This document shows, in pieces, positions 51,445 to 59,946 of a stretch of DNA of 64,000 nt; within the stretch, counting starts at the first letter, position 1, and each line of letters begins with the position of its first letter. Made by a program: the position numbers and the translations under genes. This stretch comes from Dactylosporangium sucinum (GTDB lineage: Bacteria > Actinomycetota > Actinomycetes > Mycobacteriales > Micromonosporaceae). The stretch lies in NCBI RefSeq assembly GCF_014647515.1, contig NZ_BMPI01000019.1, positions 1,416 to 65,415 on the forward strand, read 5' to 3'. The notes under the pieces were generated by a model. That model saw nothing but the letters and a program-made list of their open reading frames with translations. It made no database searches and was not told the DNA's origin.

Positions 51445-53715
51445 TTAGTCGCTGACGGCGGACCGCCCGTGGCCGGCGCGTCGCAGGGTGAGGGTGAAGC
51501 TGGAGCCCACGTTCAACGTCGAGCTCACCGTGACGTCGCCGCCCATGGCCCGGGCCAGCCGGCGAGAGATGAACAGTCCCAGCCCGGTGCCGCTGGTGCT
51601 CATGGTCATCGGATCCTCGACCCGGTGGAACTTCTCGAAGACCTTCTCCAGCTGGTCGCACGGAATGCCGCGCCCGCGATCGGACACGTCGACGTGCACG
51701 TGGTCGCCGTCGAGCCGCATGCGCACTCGAACGTCCTCGTCCTGCGGGGAGTACTTGAGGGCGTTGCCGATGAGGTTGCTGGCCACCTGGAGTGCCCGGT
51801 CGAAGTCACACTCCGCCGGCACAGGATGGTCGGGCAGCTCGATCGCGATCCGCGGCGTGTCGAGGTCGTTCACGACCTGCCGGACGACGCCCGCCAGGTC
51901 ATGCGTGCCCGCCGACACGTGTGGTGTCAGATCGTCGTCGGCGTCGCCCATGCGTGAGGCGAGCAGCAGGTCCTCGACGAGCCGGGACATGTGCGCGGCC
52001 CGGTCGGCGATGAGCGCCAGGGCGTTCTGCCGCTTCTGCTCGGGGAGCCGGTCGCCGCGGGTGCGCAGCAGGTGGAGGTAGCCGAGGATCGGGGTCAGCG
52101 GGGTGCGCAGCTCGTGCGACACCGTTGCGATGAAGTCGGACTTGAGCCGCTCGGTGCGGTGTTCGCGGGTCATGTCCCGCACCACCACCACGTCACGCAC
52201 GAGCGTCGCGCCGCTGAAGATGGCCGAGTGGGCCAGTCGGAGCCGGCGTAGCTCACCGTCGGGCCGGCGTATGGCCACCTCGACCGTCGCCCGCGGGTGG
52301 CCGGCCGTGACGGGCAGCAGCCGGCTGCGCTCGTCGGGATCGGGCACGTCGAGCAGGTCGACCAATCGGCGCCCACCCGCTGCGGCGGTGGTCACGCTGG
52401 TGAGTTCGGCGATCGCGCGGCTCCACATCTGGACCCGGCCGTCACCGTCGACCATGAAGATGCCCTCGGTGGACTGCTCGACGACCGCGTGCAGCTTGCT
52501 CGTCTCCTCGATCAGCCGGTCCAGGTGCTCGCTGCCGCGCATGGCCGCGGCGAGCGCGTTGGCGAGCGGCGCGAGCACCGTGACGTCGCGGGTGGACAGC
52601 TTGGCGCGCCGTCCGCGATGCGCCAGTCCGACGACGCCGAAGCGGCGGTCACCGGCCTCCAGCGGAACGATCAGCAACTGGCGGATGTCGGGCGGGAGAT
52701 CCTGCGTGACGAAGGTCGGGGTGTCGGTGTGCCGCGCGGCAACCAGATACGGCGGGACCGGTCCGACGGACAGCTCGCCGGGTGTTTCGGCATCGGCGGT
52801 CACCGTGATGCCGGCACGATCCAGGACCATCATCGCGAGGTCGACGTCGAAGGCGTCCCGGACGAGGTGGAGGAAGCGCCGTTCGAGGTCGTCGCGCTCG
52901 GCGAGGGCGTGGGAGAGCTTGAGCAGGCAGGCGGAGCGAGCGCGCTCGTCCGCCTCCTGCGCCGCGGTGCGGTACGCATAGGTGACAGCGAGCGCGGGCA
53001 TCGCCATCAACGGCAGCAGCACCGGCGCGTGCAGGCCGATCTCGGCGGTGGTCAGGCCCGTGGCCAGTGTCCCGGCGGCCATGTACGCGGACAGGCGGGC
53101 CTCGGATCGGAGGATGCTCCAGCGCGAGTCGCCGGTCACGATGCTCAGGATCGCCGCCATGCAGACGAGGTTGACGGTGGTGAACGCGACGCTGCCCAGC
53201 AGCACGCCGGCCACCACGCGCGCGTCGAGCGTGCCGGGAGTGCCGCCCACCGCATGGACCACCACGATCAGCGCCGACACCGCCGCCGTGAAGTTGCCCA
53301 GGTTGAACAGTATCTTCACGAGTGGCCGCCGCTGCACGGCGAGGGCGACGGCCAGTCCGAGCACCGCGGCGAGCAGCGCCTGACGCGGCGGCAGCAGCAG
53401 CACGTCGATGATGAGCGCGGCCTCGTAGAGGCTGAGGGCCTCGACCGCATCGCCGTGGCGCAGCCGGACCACCGTGATCTCGGCCAGGAACGTCAGGACG
53501 ATCAGCGCCGGCAGCAGCCACGCGTCAGGGATCGCGACGCCGCGCAGGACGCTGTCGCGGTGCGGGAACAGCAGCACCACGGCGACGGCCAGGAAACCGC
53601 CCAGCAGGCACAGCTGGGTGACGAGGCGGACCACGGGGTCGCCCAGCGACGTGCGAACGCGGCCGGCCGCCCGGGTGTCACCCGGGCGGCCGGCTTCCGA
53701 TGCGCTCGCGGTCAT
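51445..53715 (-). CDS. Membrane histidine kinase with GAF and PAS domains
   Basis: A 756-aa kinase. Seven or eight membrane segments lie in residues 28-275, a large sensor of the MASE-like kind. A GAF domain (about 290-430), a PAS domain (about 440-545), HisKA with His in ATVSHELRTPLTP (near 535) and HATPase_c (NLIGNALKYSP, DRGRGIP, GTGLGLFISRRLA) follow. All catalytic boxes are intact. Its ATG at 53715 overlaps the TGA of the subtilase gene (ATGA), an uncommon coupling. A response regulator gene lies 64 bp downstream. Confidence 0.9.
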   Translation of the reverse strand: MTASASEAGRPGDTRAAGRVRTSLGDPVVRLVTQLCLLGGFLAVAVVLLFPHRDSVLRGVAIPDAWLLPALIVLTFLAEITVVRLRHGDAVEALSLYEAALIIDVLLLPPRQALLAAVLGLAVALAVQRRPLVKILFNLGNFTAAVSALIVVVHAVGGTPGTLDARVVAGVLLGSVAFTTVNLVCMAAILSIVTGDSRWSILRSEARLSAYMAAGTLATGLTTAEIGLHAPVLLPLMAMPALAVTYAYRTAAQEADERARSACLLKLSHALAERDDLERRFLHLVRDAFDVDLAMMVLDRAGITVTADAETPGELSVGPVPPYLVAARHTDTPTFVTQDLPPDIRQLLIVPLEAGDRRFGVVGLAHRGRRAKLSTRDVTVLAPLANALAAAMRGSEHLDRLIEETSKLHAVVEQSTEGIFMVDGDGRVQMWSRAIAELTSVTTAAAGGRRLVDLLDVPDPDERSRLLPVTAGHPRATVEVAIRRPDGELRRLRLAHSAIFSGATLVRDVVVVRDMTREHRTERLKSDFIATVSHELRTPLTPILGYLHLLRTRGDRLPEQKRQNALALIADRAAHMSRLVEDLLLASRMGDADDDLTPHVSAGTHDLAGVVRQVVNDLDTPRIAIELPDHPVPAECDFDRALQVASNLIGNALKYSPQDEDVRVRMRLDGDHVHVDVSDRGRGIPCDQLEKVFEKFHRVEDPMTMSTSGTGLGLFISRRLARAMGGDVTVSSTLNVGSSFTLTLRRAGHGRSAVSD

Positions 53716-55457
53716 GGCTGGAGCAGCCACGACCACGATCGCGCGCTCCATTGGCCGGCCGCCCAGGACCGGGCCGCCCACGAACGGGCCGCCCAGTCGG
53801 ACTCCGCCCAGGACCGCGCGGCCCAGGACCGGGCCGCCCAGTCGGCACCGGCCCAGGATCGGGCCGTCCACGCACCGGAGGCCCAGGACCGGGCCGCCCA
53901 CGAACGCGCCGCCCAGGACCGGGCCGCCCACTGCGCACCGGCGCCCGCCCACGAACGAGCTGTCCAGGACCGGGCCGCCCACTCGCGGGCTGCGGGGTCG
54001 AGCTGCGCCCAGGAGCGCGCCGCCCAGTCGCGTGAGGCCGCGCTCAGCCTGCTCCATGCCGTTGTCGCGGCGGCGCTGTCGCGTTCGAGGATCGCCTTCT
54101 CCAGCGCGGCCCAGCCGCTCGCGTCCCGAACGATCGCGTCGGTGTCCCGGTCGTACTGCACCTCCGACTTGGTTGCCCGCCAGGCGGGCGCCGCGGCGAG
54201 CACCTTCGCGGCATCCAGACCGCCCGCACCGGCGCCGGCCGCCCGGGTCAGGCCCGGCGCCGCGTACGCGGTGCCGGTCAGGAGGTTCTTCACCGAATCC
54301 GGCCGCAGCTTGGGCTGTACCGCGATCGCGGCGGCCACCACCCCGGCGGTGACCGCGGTCGCCATCGAGGTGCCCGAGCCGCGGAAGTAGCCGTTGCCGA
54401 CCCGCGCCTGCGGGCTGGACGTGTCCGCCACGCTGCCCGGTGAGCGCAGACTCACCACCTGCCCGCCCGGTGCGACGAGATCCGGCTTGGCGTCCGCCTG
54501 CCAGGTGGGGCCACGGCCCGACCACGAACCGACCACGTCGTCGGTGCGCTTCGCGGTGCCCGACTCGTTCAGGCCACCCGCGGTGAGCAGCACCGGGTCG
54601 TTGCCGGGCGACGTCACCGTGCCGGCGTTCGGTCCGTCGTTGCCCGACGGCACCACCACCGTGACCCCGCGCCGCCAGAGTGCCTCCAGACCCTGGGTCA
54701 GGGGGTCGATCTGGTACGGCAGCGGGCTGTACGACGACAGCGACAGATTGAGCACCTGTACCTCGTGAGCGCGCTCACTGACCCATTGCAGGCCGCGCAG
54801 CACGGTGATGAGGTCGGTGCGGCCCTGCGCATCGGCGACCTTCACGTCGATGAGCTTCGCCGCGGGCGCCACGCCCCGGTAGGCACCGCCGGACGCGGCA
54901 CCCGATCCGGCGATCAGGCCGGCCATGAACGTGCCGTGGCCGAAGCCGTCACCGCCGCCGGTACCGGTCACGTCAACCCGGCTCTTCACCTTCCCGGACA
55001 GATCCGGCACATTCGCGATGCCGGTGTCCACCACCGCGACGGTGACGCCGGAGCCCTCGTTGCCGTTCTCGGCCAGGCCGAGCGTTTTGCGCACGGTCGA
55101 GACCGTGGTGCCGGTCGCGGTCGCGGTGACGGAGGCAACTCGCAACCCACGCTGTGGCGCCACGGCCCAGTCCCGGCTCAGCGTGGCATCCGGCGGCAGC
55201 TTCGCCGCGACGCCATCCACCACGGGCAGGGACGCAAGGGCGCGTCCGCCGGCGACCGAAACGGCCGCCGCCGCGCCGTCCGCGCTCCGACCGGTCACCA
55301 CGACGTCGCGCCACGCGTTGTGGGACCCGTCCGCGGCCGCGGCCGAGGCCGGCAGCATGGCGGCTACGAGCGCCGAGGCGGCGACGGTCCCCAGTACCGC
55401 CCGTCGCCGGCGCGACGGTGTGCTCGTTGCCGTCACGACCGCCGAGTCCAGTGCCAT
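53712..55457 (-). CDS. Secreted S8 subtilase with a WAARSW-repeat tail
   Basis: A 581-aa exported serine protease. A signal peptide (RRRRAVLGTVAASALV, cleaved near ASAAAA) is followed by a short pro-region. The catalytic triad is Asp in VVDTGIANVPD, His in GHGTFMAG and Ser in GSGTSMATA, all intact, with the oxyanion Asn in VVPSGNDGP. The catalytic part ends near 430. The last 110 residues are almost wholly repeats of WAARSW (12 copies of ARSW). The tail has strict alternating Trp and Arg and no known catalytic function. The stop overlaps the start of a membrane histidine kinase (ATGA). A protein activating or being sensed by that kinase is plausible but not shown. Confidence 0.9.
   Translation of the reverse strand: MALDSAVVTATSTPSRRRRAVLGTVAASALVAAMLPASAAAADGSHNAWRDVVVTGRSADGAAAAVSVAGGRALASLPVVDGVAAKLPPDATLSRDWAVAPQRGLRVASVTATATGTTVSTVRKTLGLAENGNEGSGVTVAVVDTGIANVPDLSGKVKSRVDVTGTGGGDGFGHGTFMAGLIAGSGAASGGAYRGVAPAAKLIDVKVADAQGRTDLITVLRGLQWVSERAHEVQVLNLSLSSYSPLPYQIDPLTQGLEALWRRGVTVVVPSGNDGPNAGTVTSPGNDPVLLTAGGLNESGTAKRTDDVVGSWSGRGPTWQADAKPDLVAPGGQVVSLRSPGSVADTSSPQARVGNGYFRGSGTSMATAVTAGVVAAAIAVQPKLRPDSVKNLLTGTAYAAPGLTRAAGAGAGGLDAAKVLAAAPAWRATKSEVQYDRDTDAIVRDASGWAALEKAILERDSAAATTAWSRLSAASRDWAARSWAQLDPAAREWAARSWTARSWAGAGAQWAARSWAARSWAARSWASGAWTARSWAGADWAARSWAARSWAESDWAARSWAARSWAAGQWSARSWSWLLQP
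53733..54030 (-). repeat. WAARSW tandem repeats at the protease C-terminus
   Basis: About 300 bp coding 12 ARSW units in phrases such as DWAARSWAARSWAESDW and QWAARSWAARSW. Short non-repeat spacers of 3-7 residues break the array. The DNA shows a near-repeating 15-mer, suggesting recent expansion. Trp and Arg content is far above the rest of the gene. Confidence 0.9.
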
Positions 55458-55625
55458 CCTTGGGACTCACCTTCCGTCCGATGCGAACCCGCTGCGGGGA
55501 GTTTCACCAACACAAGCCGTAGTCAATCAATTACTGATAGCGCATAGGAATGGTCTGGTACCGCTGAGCCGCCACGCAAGTGATCAGCCGATTAGCACCC
55601 GTTTCGCCACCGCTCGCGCCGCTGC

Positions 55626-56009
55626 TCACACCTCGCCGGCTACCGGCCCCTCGTGCAACAGCCGATACAGCAGGTCGAGCACATCGTCGGGAACGAACGG
55701 CTTGGCCACGTAGTAGTCGGCGCCGTCCACCCAGGCCCGCGCGGCGGACTCCCGATCCGCGGCGGCGGTCAGCATGATCACCGGCACCGGTTCGCCATCG
55801 TGACAGCGGATGCGGCGAAGCACCCCGTAGCCGTCCAGGCCCGGCATCATGATGTCGAGCACGACGCAGTCCGGCCGCAACGCCTCAAACGCACTCACTG
55901 CGGCCAGCCCATCCGCCGCCACACGGACCTCGTGCCCCTCCAGCTCCAGCACATCGGTCAGCAACTGCCGGATGGCCGGCTCATCGTCGACAACCAGGAT
56001 CTGCGCCAT
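55626..56009 (-). CDS. Single-domain response regulator (CheY-like)
   Basis: A 127-aa receiver alone. VVDDEP, phospho-acceptor Asp in CVVLDIMMPGLDG (near 51), Thr in MLTAAAD and Lys in VAKPF are all present. AGGAGG lies 6 bp before the ATG at 56009; an in-frame GTG one codon earlier is the alternative. With no output domain it must act through a partner, perhaps one of the two kinases or the HDOD regulator just upstream. Confidence 0.9.
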   Translation of the reverse strand: MAQILVVDDEPAIRQLLTDVLELEGHEVRVAADGLAAVSAFEALRPDCVVLDIMMPGLDGYGVLRRIRCHDGEPVPVIMLTAAADRESAARAWVDGADYYVAKPFVPDDVLDLLYRLLHEGPVAGEV

Positions 56010-56043
56010 CACGTCCTCCTCCCGCTTCTGGTGCGGCCGCGGT

Positions 56044-57195
56044 TCACCGCACGAACGACTGTCCAGCCTGTGCCGACGCCTCCTCGGCGGCCCTGCGCCA
56101 ATCGGTGGGCGTCGCTGTCAGCTGAGGATGTGCCAGAAACTCAGCCAACTCGTCGTCATGCGTGCCGAGGCCCGGGTCCCGGGCATCGGTCTGCTGGATG
56201 AGCAGGTGCGCGGCCCGGACCGCCGCCGCGACGCCCAAGCCGGACGACGGCGGACGCTGCCGGAGATCGCGCTCAGCCACGGCCGCGACGATCGGGTACG
56301 GAAGGCCCCACAGGTGCAACAGCTCGACACCCACCTCCCGGTGCGTCGGGCCGTCAGCGCACCGCCGGTCGGCGAGACAGACCAACCAGCCGATGTCCTG
56401 CAGCAACGCCGCGGCCTGCGCATAGGGTCGGTTCGCCGGCGTGGCCATCAGGCCGGCGAGCCGGGCGGCGGCCATGGCATGCCGCCAGACCACGTCCAGG
56501 TCCCGCTCGGCGGCGGTGCCCCACCGCTCGGAGGAGCACACCAGATGACCGGCGCCGACCAGCGCCTGGACGGTCGGCAGTCCCAGAGCGTTGATGGCGC
56601 TCTCGGCGGAGGTCACCCGGGCGCGGGCGCCGAAGAACACGGAGTTCGACAACTGCAGCAGCTTGGCGGTGAACCCGATGTCGCGCGAAGCGGCCGACGC
56701 AGCGTCCGCGAGTTCGACGTCGGCCGCCCCCAACACCGCGGTGAGCTCGTCCACGTGCGCGGGAAGGGTTGGCAGCGAACGAACCGCGCCCGCGATGCGG
56801 CGCACCGCAATCCCGTGCGCGGCCGACGTCCTGTGCGTCAGCTGCTCGATGACGGCGACGACGCTTCCCGCATCGGACGGCTTGGTGAGGAAGCGATGAC
56901 CGGCCACCGCCACCCTGATCGCCGCCTCCTGCTCGGTGTGGCCGGACAGGACCATCCTGGCCACCTCGGGATGCCGTTCGCTGACATGGGTGAGCAGCTC
57001 CGCACCGTCCATGCCGGGCATCCGCATGTCTGACACGACGACGTCGTACGGCGACTCCGCCAACAGCTCGAGCGCCTGGTCGCCGCTCGTCGCGAACACC
57101 ATGTCCCATTCGCTGCGCTTGCCGCGCAGTGATCGCCGGAGTCCGTCGAGAATCCGCGGCTCGTCGTCGACGAAGAGAATCCGTGCCTTGGTCAT
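56044..57195 (-). CDS. Response regulator with HDOD output domain
   Basis: A 383-aa protein. The receiver has FVDDEP, Asp in VVSDMRMPGMDG (near 56) and Lys in FLTKPSD. Residues about 135-335 form an HDOD domain (LPTLPAHVDELTAVL, LLQLSNSVFFGAR, INALGLPTVQALV), a metal-free relative of HD domains that relays signals by binding. HDOD regulators are frequent in proteobacteria and less common in actinobacteria. It is 34 bp upstream of the single-domain regulator and probably cotranscribed. A gap of about 415 bp before it likely holds the promoter. Confidence 0.88.
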   Translation of the reverse strand: MTKARILFVDDEPRILDGLRRSLRGKRSEWDMVFATSGDQALELLAESPYDVVVSDMRMPGMDGAELLTHVSERHPEVARMVLSGHTEQEAAIRVAVAGHRFLTKPSDAGSVVAVIEQLTHRTSAAHGIAVRRIAGAVRSLPTLPAHVDELTAVLGAADVELADAASAASRDIGFTAKLLQLSNSVFFGARARVTSAESAINALGLPTVQALVGAGHLVCSSERWGTAAERDLDVVWRHAMAAARLAGLMATPANRPYAQAAALLQDIGWLVCLADRRCADGPTHREVGVELLHLWGLPYPIVAAVAERDLRQRPPSSGLGVAAAVRAAHLLIQQTDARDPGLGTHDDELAEFLAHPQLTATPTDWRRAAEEASAQAGQSFVR

Positions 57196-57609
57196 GCCGA
57201 ACCCGGCGCTCCCGCGAACGGTGACGGCACCGTCCCCGGGTCTCGGGACGCATCCGGCACCCCCACGGAGGTAGCGGCCCCGATGGCACGCGCCCCGACG
57301 TTCCATGTCCTCGAATCCCTGTTCACTTCCCCCACATCGGTCCGCGAGGGGTCGAGTTGAGCGACTGCCGATACCCGAACCGCGCGAGTCACTCTCGCAA
57401 CACCCGGCGCACCGCGGGCGTTCGCAGGGCGACGGTGCGCCGCGCGGTGTCGATCCGACCCGCCATCGATAGATAATTCGTATTATCACCTTGACTCCCG
57501 GGAGTCGCAGCGGCAAAACTCGGCCACCGGCGCCGCTACGGCTTGCCCGTGGCCGGCGTCACGATGCGCCTATGCGCGGTCCGCCGACCCGCAAGCCTGG
57601 GAGTCCACA
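57196..57609. other. Divergent promoter region with two palindromes
   Basis: A 414-bp gap between the HDOD regulator and the Tat-exported protein. The part nearer the regulator is G+C rich without clear signals. The only A+T islet (57465-57490) holds an inverted repeat, followed at once by a second palindrome (57493-57506); both are about 100-140 bp before the exported protein. Confidence 0.5.
57472..57506 (+). promoter_or_regulatory. Two adjoining palindromes upstream of the Tat-exported protein
   Basis: GATAAT-TCGT-ATTATC (57472-57487, perfect 6-4-6) is copied with one change at 11800-11815. Five bases later comes GACTCCCGGGAGTC (57493-57506), a perfect 14-bp palindrome not seen elsewhere. 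Together they look like a tandem operator. Confidence 0.5.
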
Positions 57610-58803
57610 ATGGTCAATCACCCCGTTCCAGCAGCAGCGCTCAGTCGCCGGGCGCTGCTGTCCGCCGCAGCCAGCGCCGCCGCCCTCGCCGCACTGCCCT
57701 CCCGCGCCTCCGCCGAGGTCGTGGCGAACGGCCTGCCCCTCCTCGCGCCGCTGCCGCCGGGTGCACCGGACCGCACCCTGTTCGCCCCGGTCGAACAGCG
57801 GTTCGCGAGCTACCTGGCGACCCTGCCGGCGATGGTCAACGACATCGAGGGCACCGACCCCGCCACGTACGGCTTCATGCGCGGCGGCTGGTGGCGTGAG
57901 CCGGCGTCCTGGTTCAACGCCCGCGTGCAGGAGCACGTCTTCACCCTGAGCTGGTTCCACGCCAACGATCGCCCCTGGAATCCCTACCGTGGGGACGCCG
58001 CGCTGGCCCGCCGGCTCGACGCCGCGCTGCAGCACTACCTGAGCCTGCAACACTCCGACGGCGCGTGGCCGGAGTACAGCCGCACCGAGCACTCGCTCGC
58101 GGCGACCGGATTCGGCCTGGGCTATCTCGCCAAGACGCTGGAGAACCTGCGCCGCGCGGACGCCCTGCCGCAGCGCCGGGCGGCGATCGAGCAGGCGCTG
58201 CGGCGCGGAATGCAGTGGCTGCTCGACCCGGAGAACGGGATCTGGCGCACACCGATCGAGTGGACCAATCAGGTGGCCGCCGGCCTCGCCGGATCCACGG
58301 TCGCGCTGCAGCTCACGCCCGACGCGAACCTGCAGGGCCGGCTGCTGGAGCGCATCGAGTACTTCGCCGAACACGGCCAGAGCCCGGCCGGCTTCTTCTA
58401 CGACCCGCTCGGCTGCGACATCAACTACAACTTCGAGGTGATGCTTCCCGAGATCGCCGAGATCTACCTGCGCACCGGCAGCCGCACCATCCTGTCGATG
58501 GCGCGGCGGTTCACCGACTGGTTCAGCTACAACCTGCTGCGCGAGCCGGACGGCTCGGGCTTTCTGACCTACTACGCGGTGTCGGCCCGCACCAGCGTCG
58601 CGTACTACGACGACGTCGTGCCGGACCCGGACCGGACCAACCTCGGCTCGATGTTCGTGCCGGCGATCCCGAACCTGGGCGCGTTCTTCACCTCGCGGGA
58701 GGACCGCGCCGCGAGCCGCGCCGCCTGGGCGGCCGAGCCGGGACCGGCGCCGAAGCTCGCGAAGCACGACGGCCGGTTCGAGGTTCGCATCCTCCTGTCC
58801 TGA
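57610..58803 (+). CDS. Tat-exported helical-barrel-like protein, activity unknown
   Basis: A 397-aa exported protein. The Tat motif SRRALLS begins at residue 12, with cleavage near SRASA. The mature part is helical with repeated Trp/Tyr-rich turns (GFMRGGWWREPASWF, WFHANDRPWNPY, YFAEHGQSPAGFFYDP, NYNFEVMLPE), which recall the (alpha/alpha)6 barrel of polysaccharide lyases and related hydrolases. I cannot name a family. Candidate catalytic residues are not clear. ATG at 57610. An operator motif shared with the mannosidase-importer operon supports a carbohydrate role. Confidence 0.65.
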   Translation: MVNHPVPAAALSRRALLSAAASAAALAALPSRASAEVVANGLPLLAPLPPGAPDRTLFAPVEQRFASYLATLPAMVNDIEGTDPATYGFMRGGWWREPASWFNARVQEHVFTLSWFHANDRPWNPYRGDAALARRLDAALQHYLSLQHSDGAWPEYSRTEHSLAATGFGLGYLAKTLENLRRADALPQRRAAIEQALRRGMQWLLDPENGIWRTPIEWTNQVAAGLAGSTVALQLTPDANLQGRLLERIEYFAEHGQSPAGFFYDPLGCDINYNFEVMLPEIAEIYLRTGSRTILSMARRFTDWFSYNLLREPDGSGFLTYYAVSARTSVAYYDDVVPDPDRTNLGSMFVPAIPNLGAFFTSREDRAASRAAWAAEPGPAPKLAKHDGRFEVRILLS

Positions 58804-58841
58804 GCGGATGGGGCTCGTCCGAGGCGCGGTTACCGGAGGCG

Positions 58842-59783
58842 CTACGGTGCCAGGACCAGCTTGGCGCGAGCGCCGTGCTGCTCCTGTTCCCAGGCGCTCG
58901 CGACGTCGGCCAGCGGCAACCGGATCACGTCGACGGCGATCTCGCCGCGGGCCGCGCGCTCGGTGAGGCTCCGGTATGCGTCGCGCCGTGCCTGCAGCGG
59001 GACGCGGAAGACCACGAACCCGAGGATCTCCAGTTCGGCGGAGCGGACCAGCGTCGCGGGAAGGTCGATCGTGGGATCGGCGGAGGCGCCGATCTGGACG
59101 AGCCGTGCTCCGCGGCTGGCGGCCTGCATGGCCGCCAGGCCCGGTTCGCCCCACAGCGGGTCGATGATGACGTCGATCCCGTGCTCGCCGGCCGCCTGCC
59201 GGAAGGCGGCCGGCAGGTCGGCGCCGGGGGCGAGGACCACGGTGGCGTCCGCGCCGTGCTGCCGTGCCACCTTCAGGCGCTCCGGGTCGCGCGCGGCGGC
59301 GATCACGTGGGAGGCGCCCAGCGCCTTGGCGGCTTGGACCGCGACGGATCCCACCGCTCCGGTCGCGCCGAGGACGAGCACCGATTCGCCCGGCTGGAGC
59401 CTGGCGCGCCAGCTCAGGGCGAGCCAGGCGGCCAGGCCGGTGTTGCCCAGCGCGGCCGCCGTGGCGTCGTCGACGCCGGCGGCCACGTCGAGCAGGTCCG
59501 TCTCGGGTACCAGCGTTCGCTGGGCCCAGGACCCGAACGGCGCCACCGGAGCGTCGAAGTAGACGCGACGGCCGTGGGCCGTCCGGCCGACTCCGTCGGA
59601 CCCGGCCACGGATGGCACCGGAGGCGGCCCGGTGTAGAACGAGCCGGAGGCCTTGGCCAGGTCCAGCTGGTTCACGCCGGCGGCTGCCACGTCCACCACG
59701 ACCTGACCCTCGCCGGGTTCGGGCTCGGCGAAGTCCCCGTAACGCGGCGGGACACCCACGTCGTCGAGTACCGCGGCCTTCAT
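58842..59783 (-). CDS. Quinone-oxidoreductase-like MDR family enzyme
   Basis: A 313-aa NADPH-dependent MDR enzyme. The N-terminal half is GroES-like (GEGQVVVDVAAAGVNQLDLAK). The cofactor motif VLVLGATGAVGSVAVQAAKALG lies near 143. The zinc ligands of classical alcohol dehydrogenases are absent, as in the quinone oxidoreductase branch. It reduces enones or quinones. It is convergent with the Tat-exported gene and probably monocistronic. Confidence 0.88.
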   Translation of the reverse strand: MKAAVLDDVGVPPRYGDFAEPEPGEGQVVVDVAAAGVNQLDLAKASGSFYTGPPPVPSVAGSDGVGRTAHGRRVYFDAPVAPFGSWAQRTLVPETDLLDVAAGVDDATAAALGNTGLAAWLALSWRARLQPGESVLVLGATGAVGSVAVQAAKALGASHVIAAARDPERLKVARQHGADATVVLAPGADLPAAFRQAAGEHGIDVIIDPLWGEPGLAAMQAASRGARLVQIGASADPTIDLPATLVRSAELEILGFVVFRVPLQARRDAYRSLTERAARGEIAVDVIRLPLADVASAWEQEQHGARAKLVLAP

Positions 59784-59893
59784 GCTCCCACCGTAGTTCG
59801 GCCGCGGGCGACCGGCAGGCGGAGCGACGGGTGAGACCGAGGCTGCGGCCGGGGACTGGCCGGCAAACAGCTCATGCGGGTGACTGACAGCGG

Positions 59894-59930
59894 GACCGCC
59901 CCGGGCCGTTCCGCACGGTCCGGGGCGGTC
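59894..59930 (-). terminator. Terminator of the ROK-kinase operon
   Basis: GACCGCCCCGG (59894-59904) and CCGGGGCGGTC (59920-59930) form a perfect 11-bp stem, with an inner CCGT/ACGG pair tightening the loop. It lies 17 bp after the ROK stop on the transcribed strand. Confidence 0.7.
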
Positions 59931-59946
59931 CTGGTCGCGGGAGCGG

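Noticed and set aside
55458..55625. Riboswitch in the A+T-richer gap before the subtilase
   Set aside because: No conserved riboswitch core or stable multi-stem fold was recognised; probably just the promoter.
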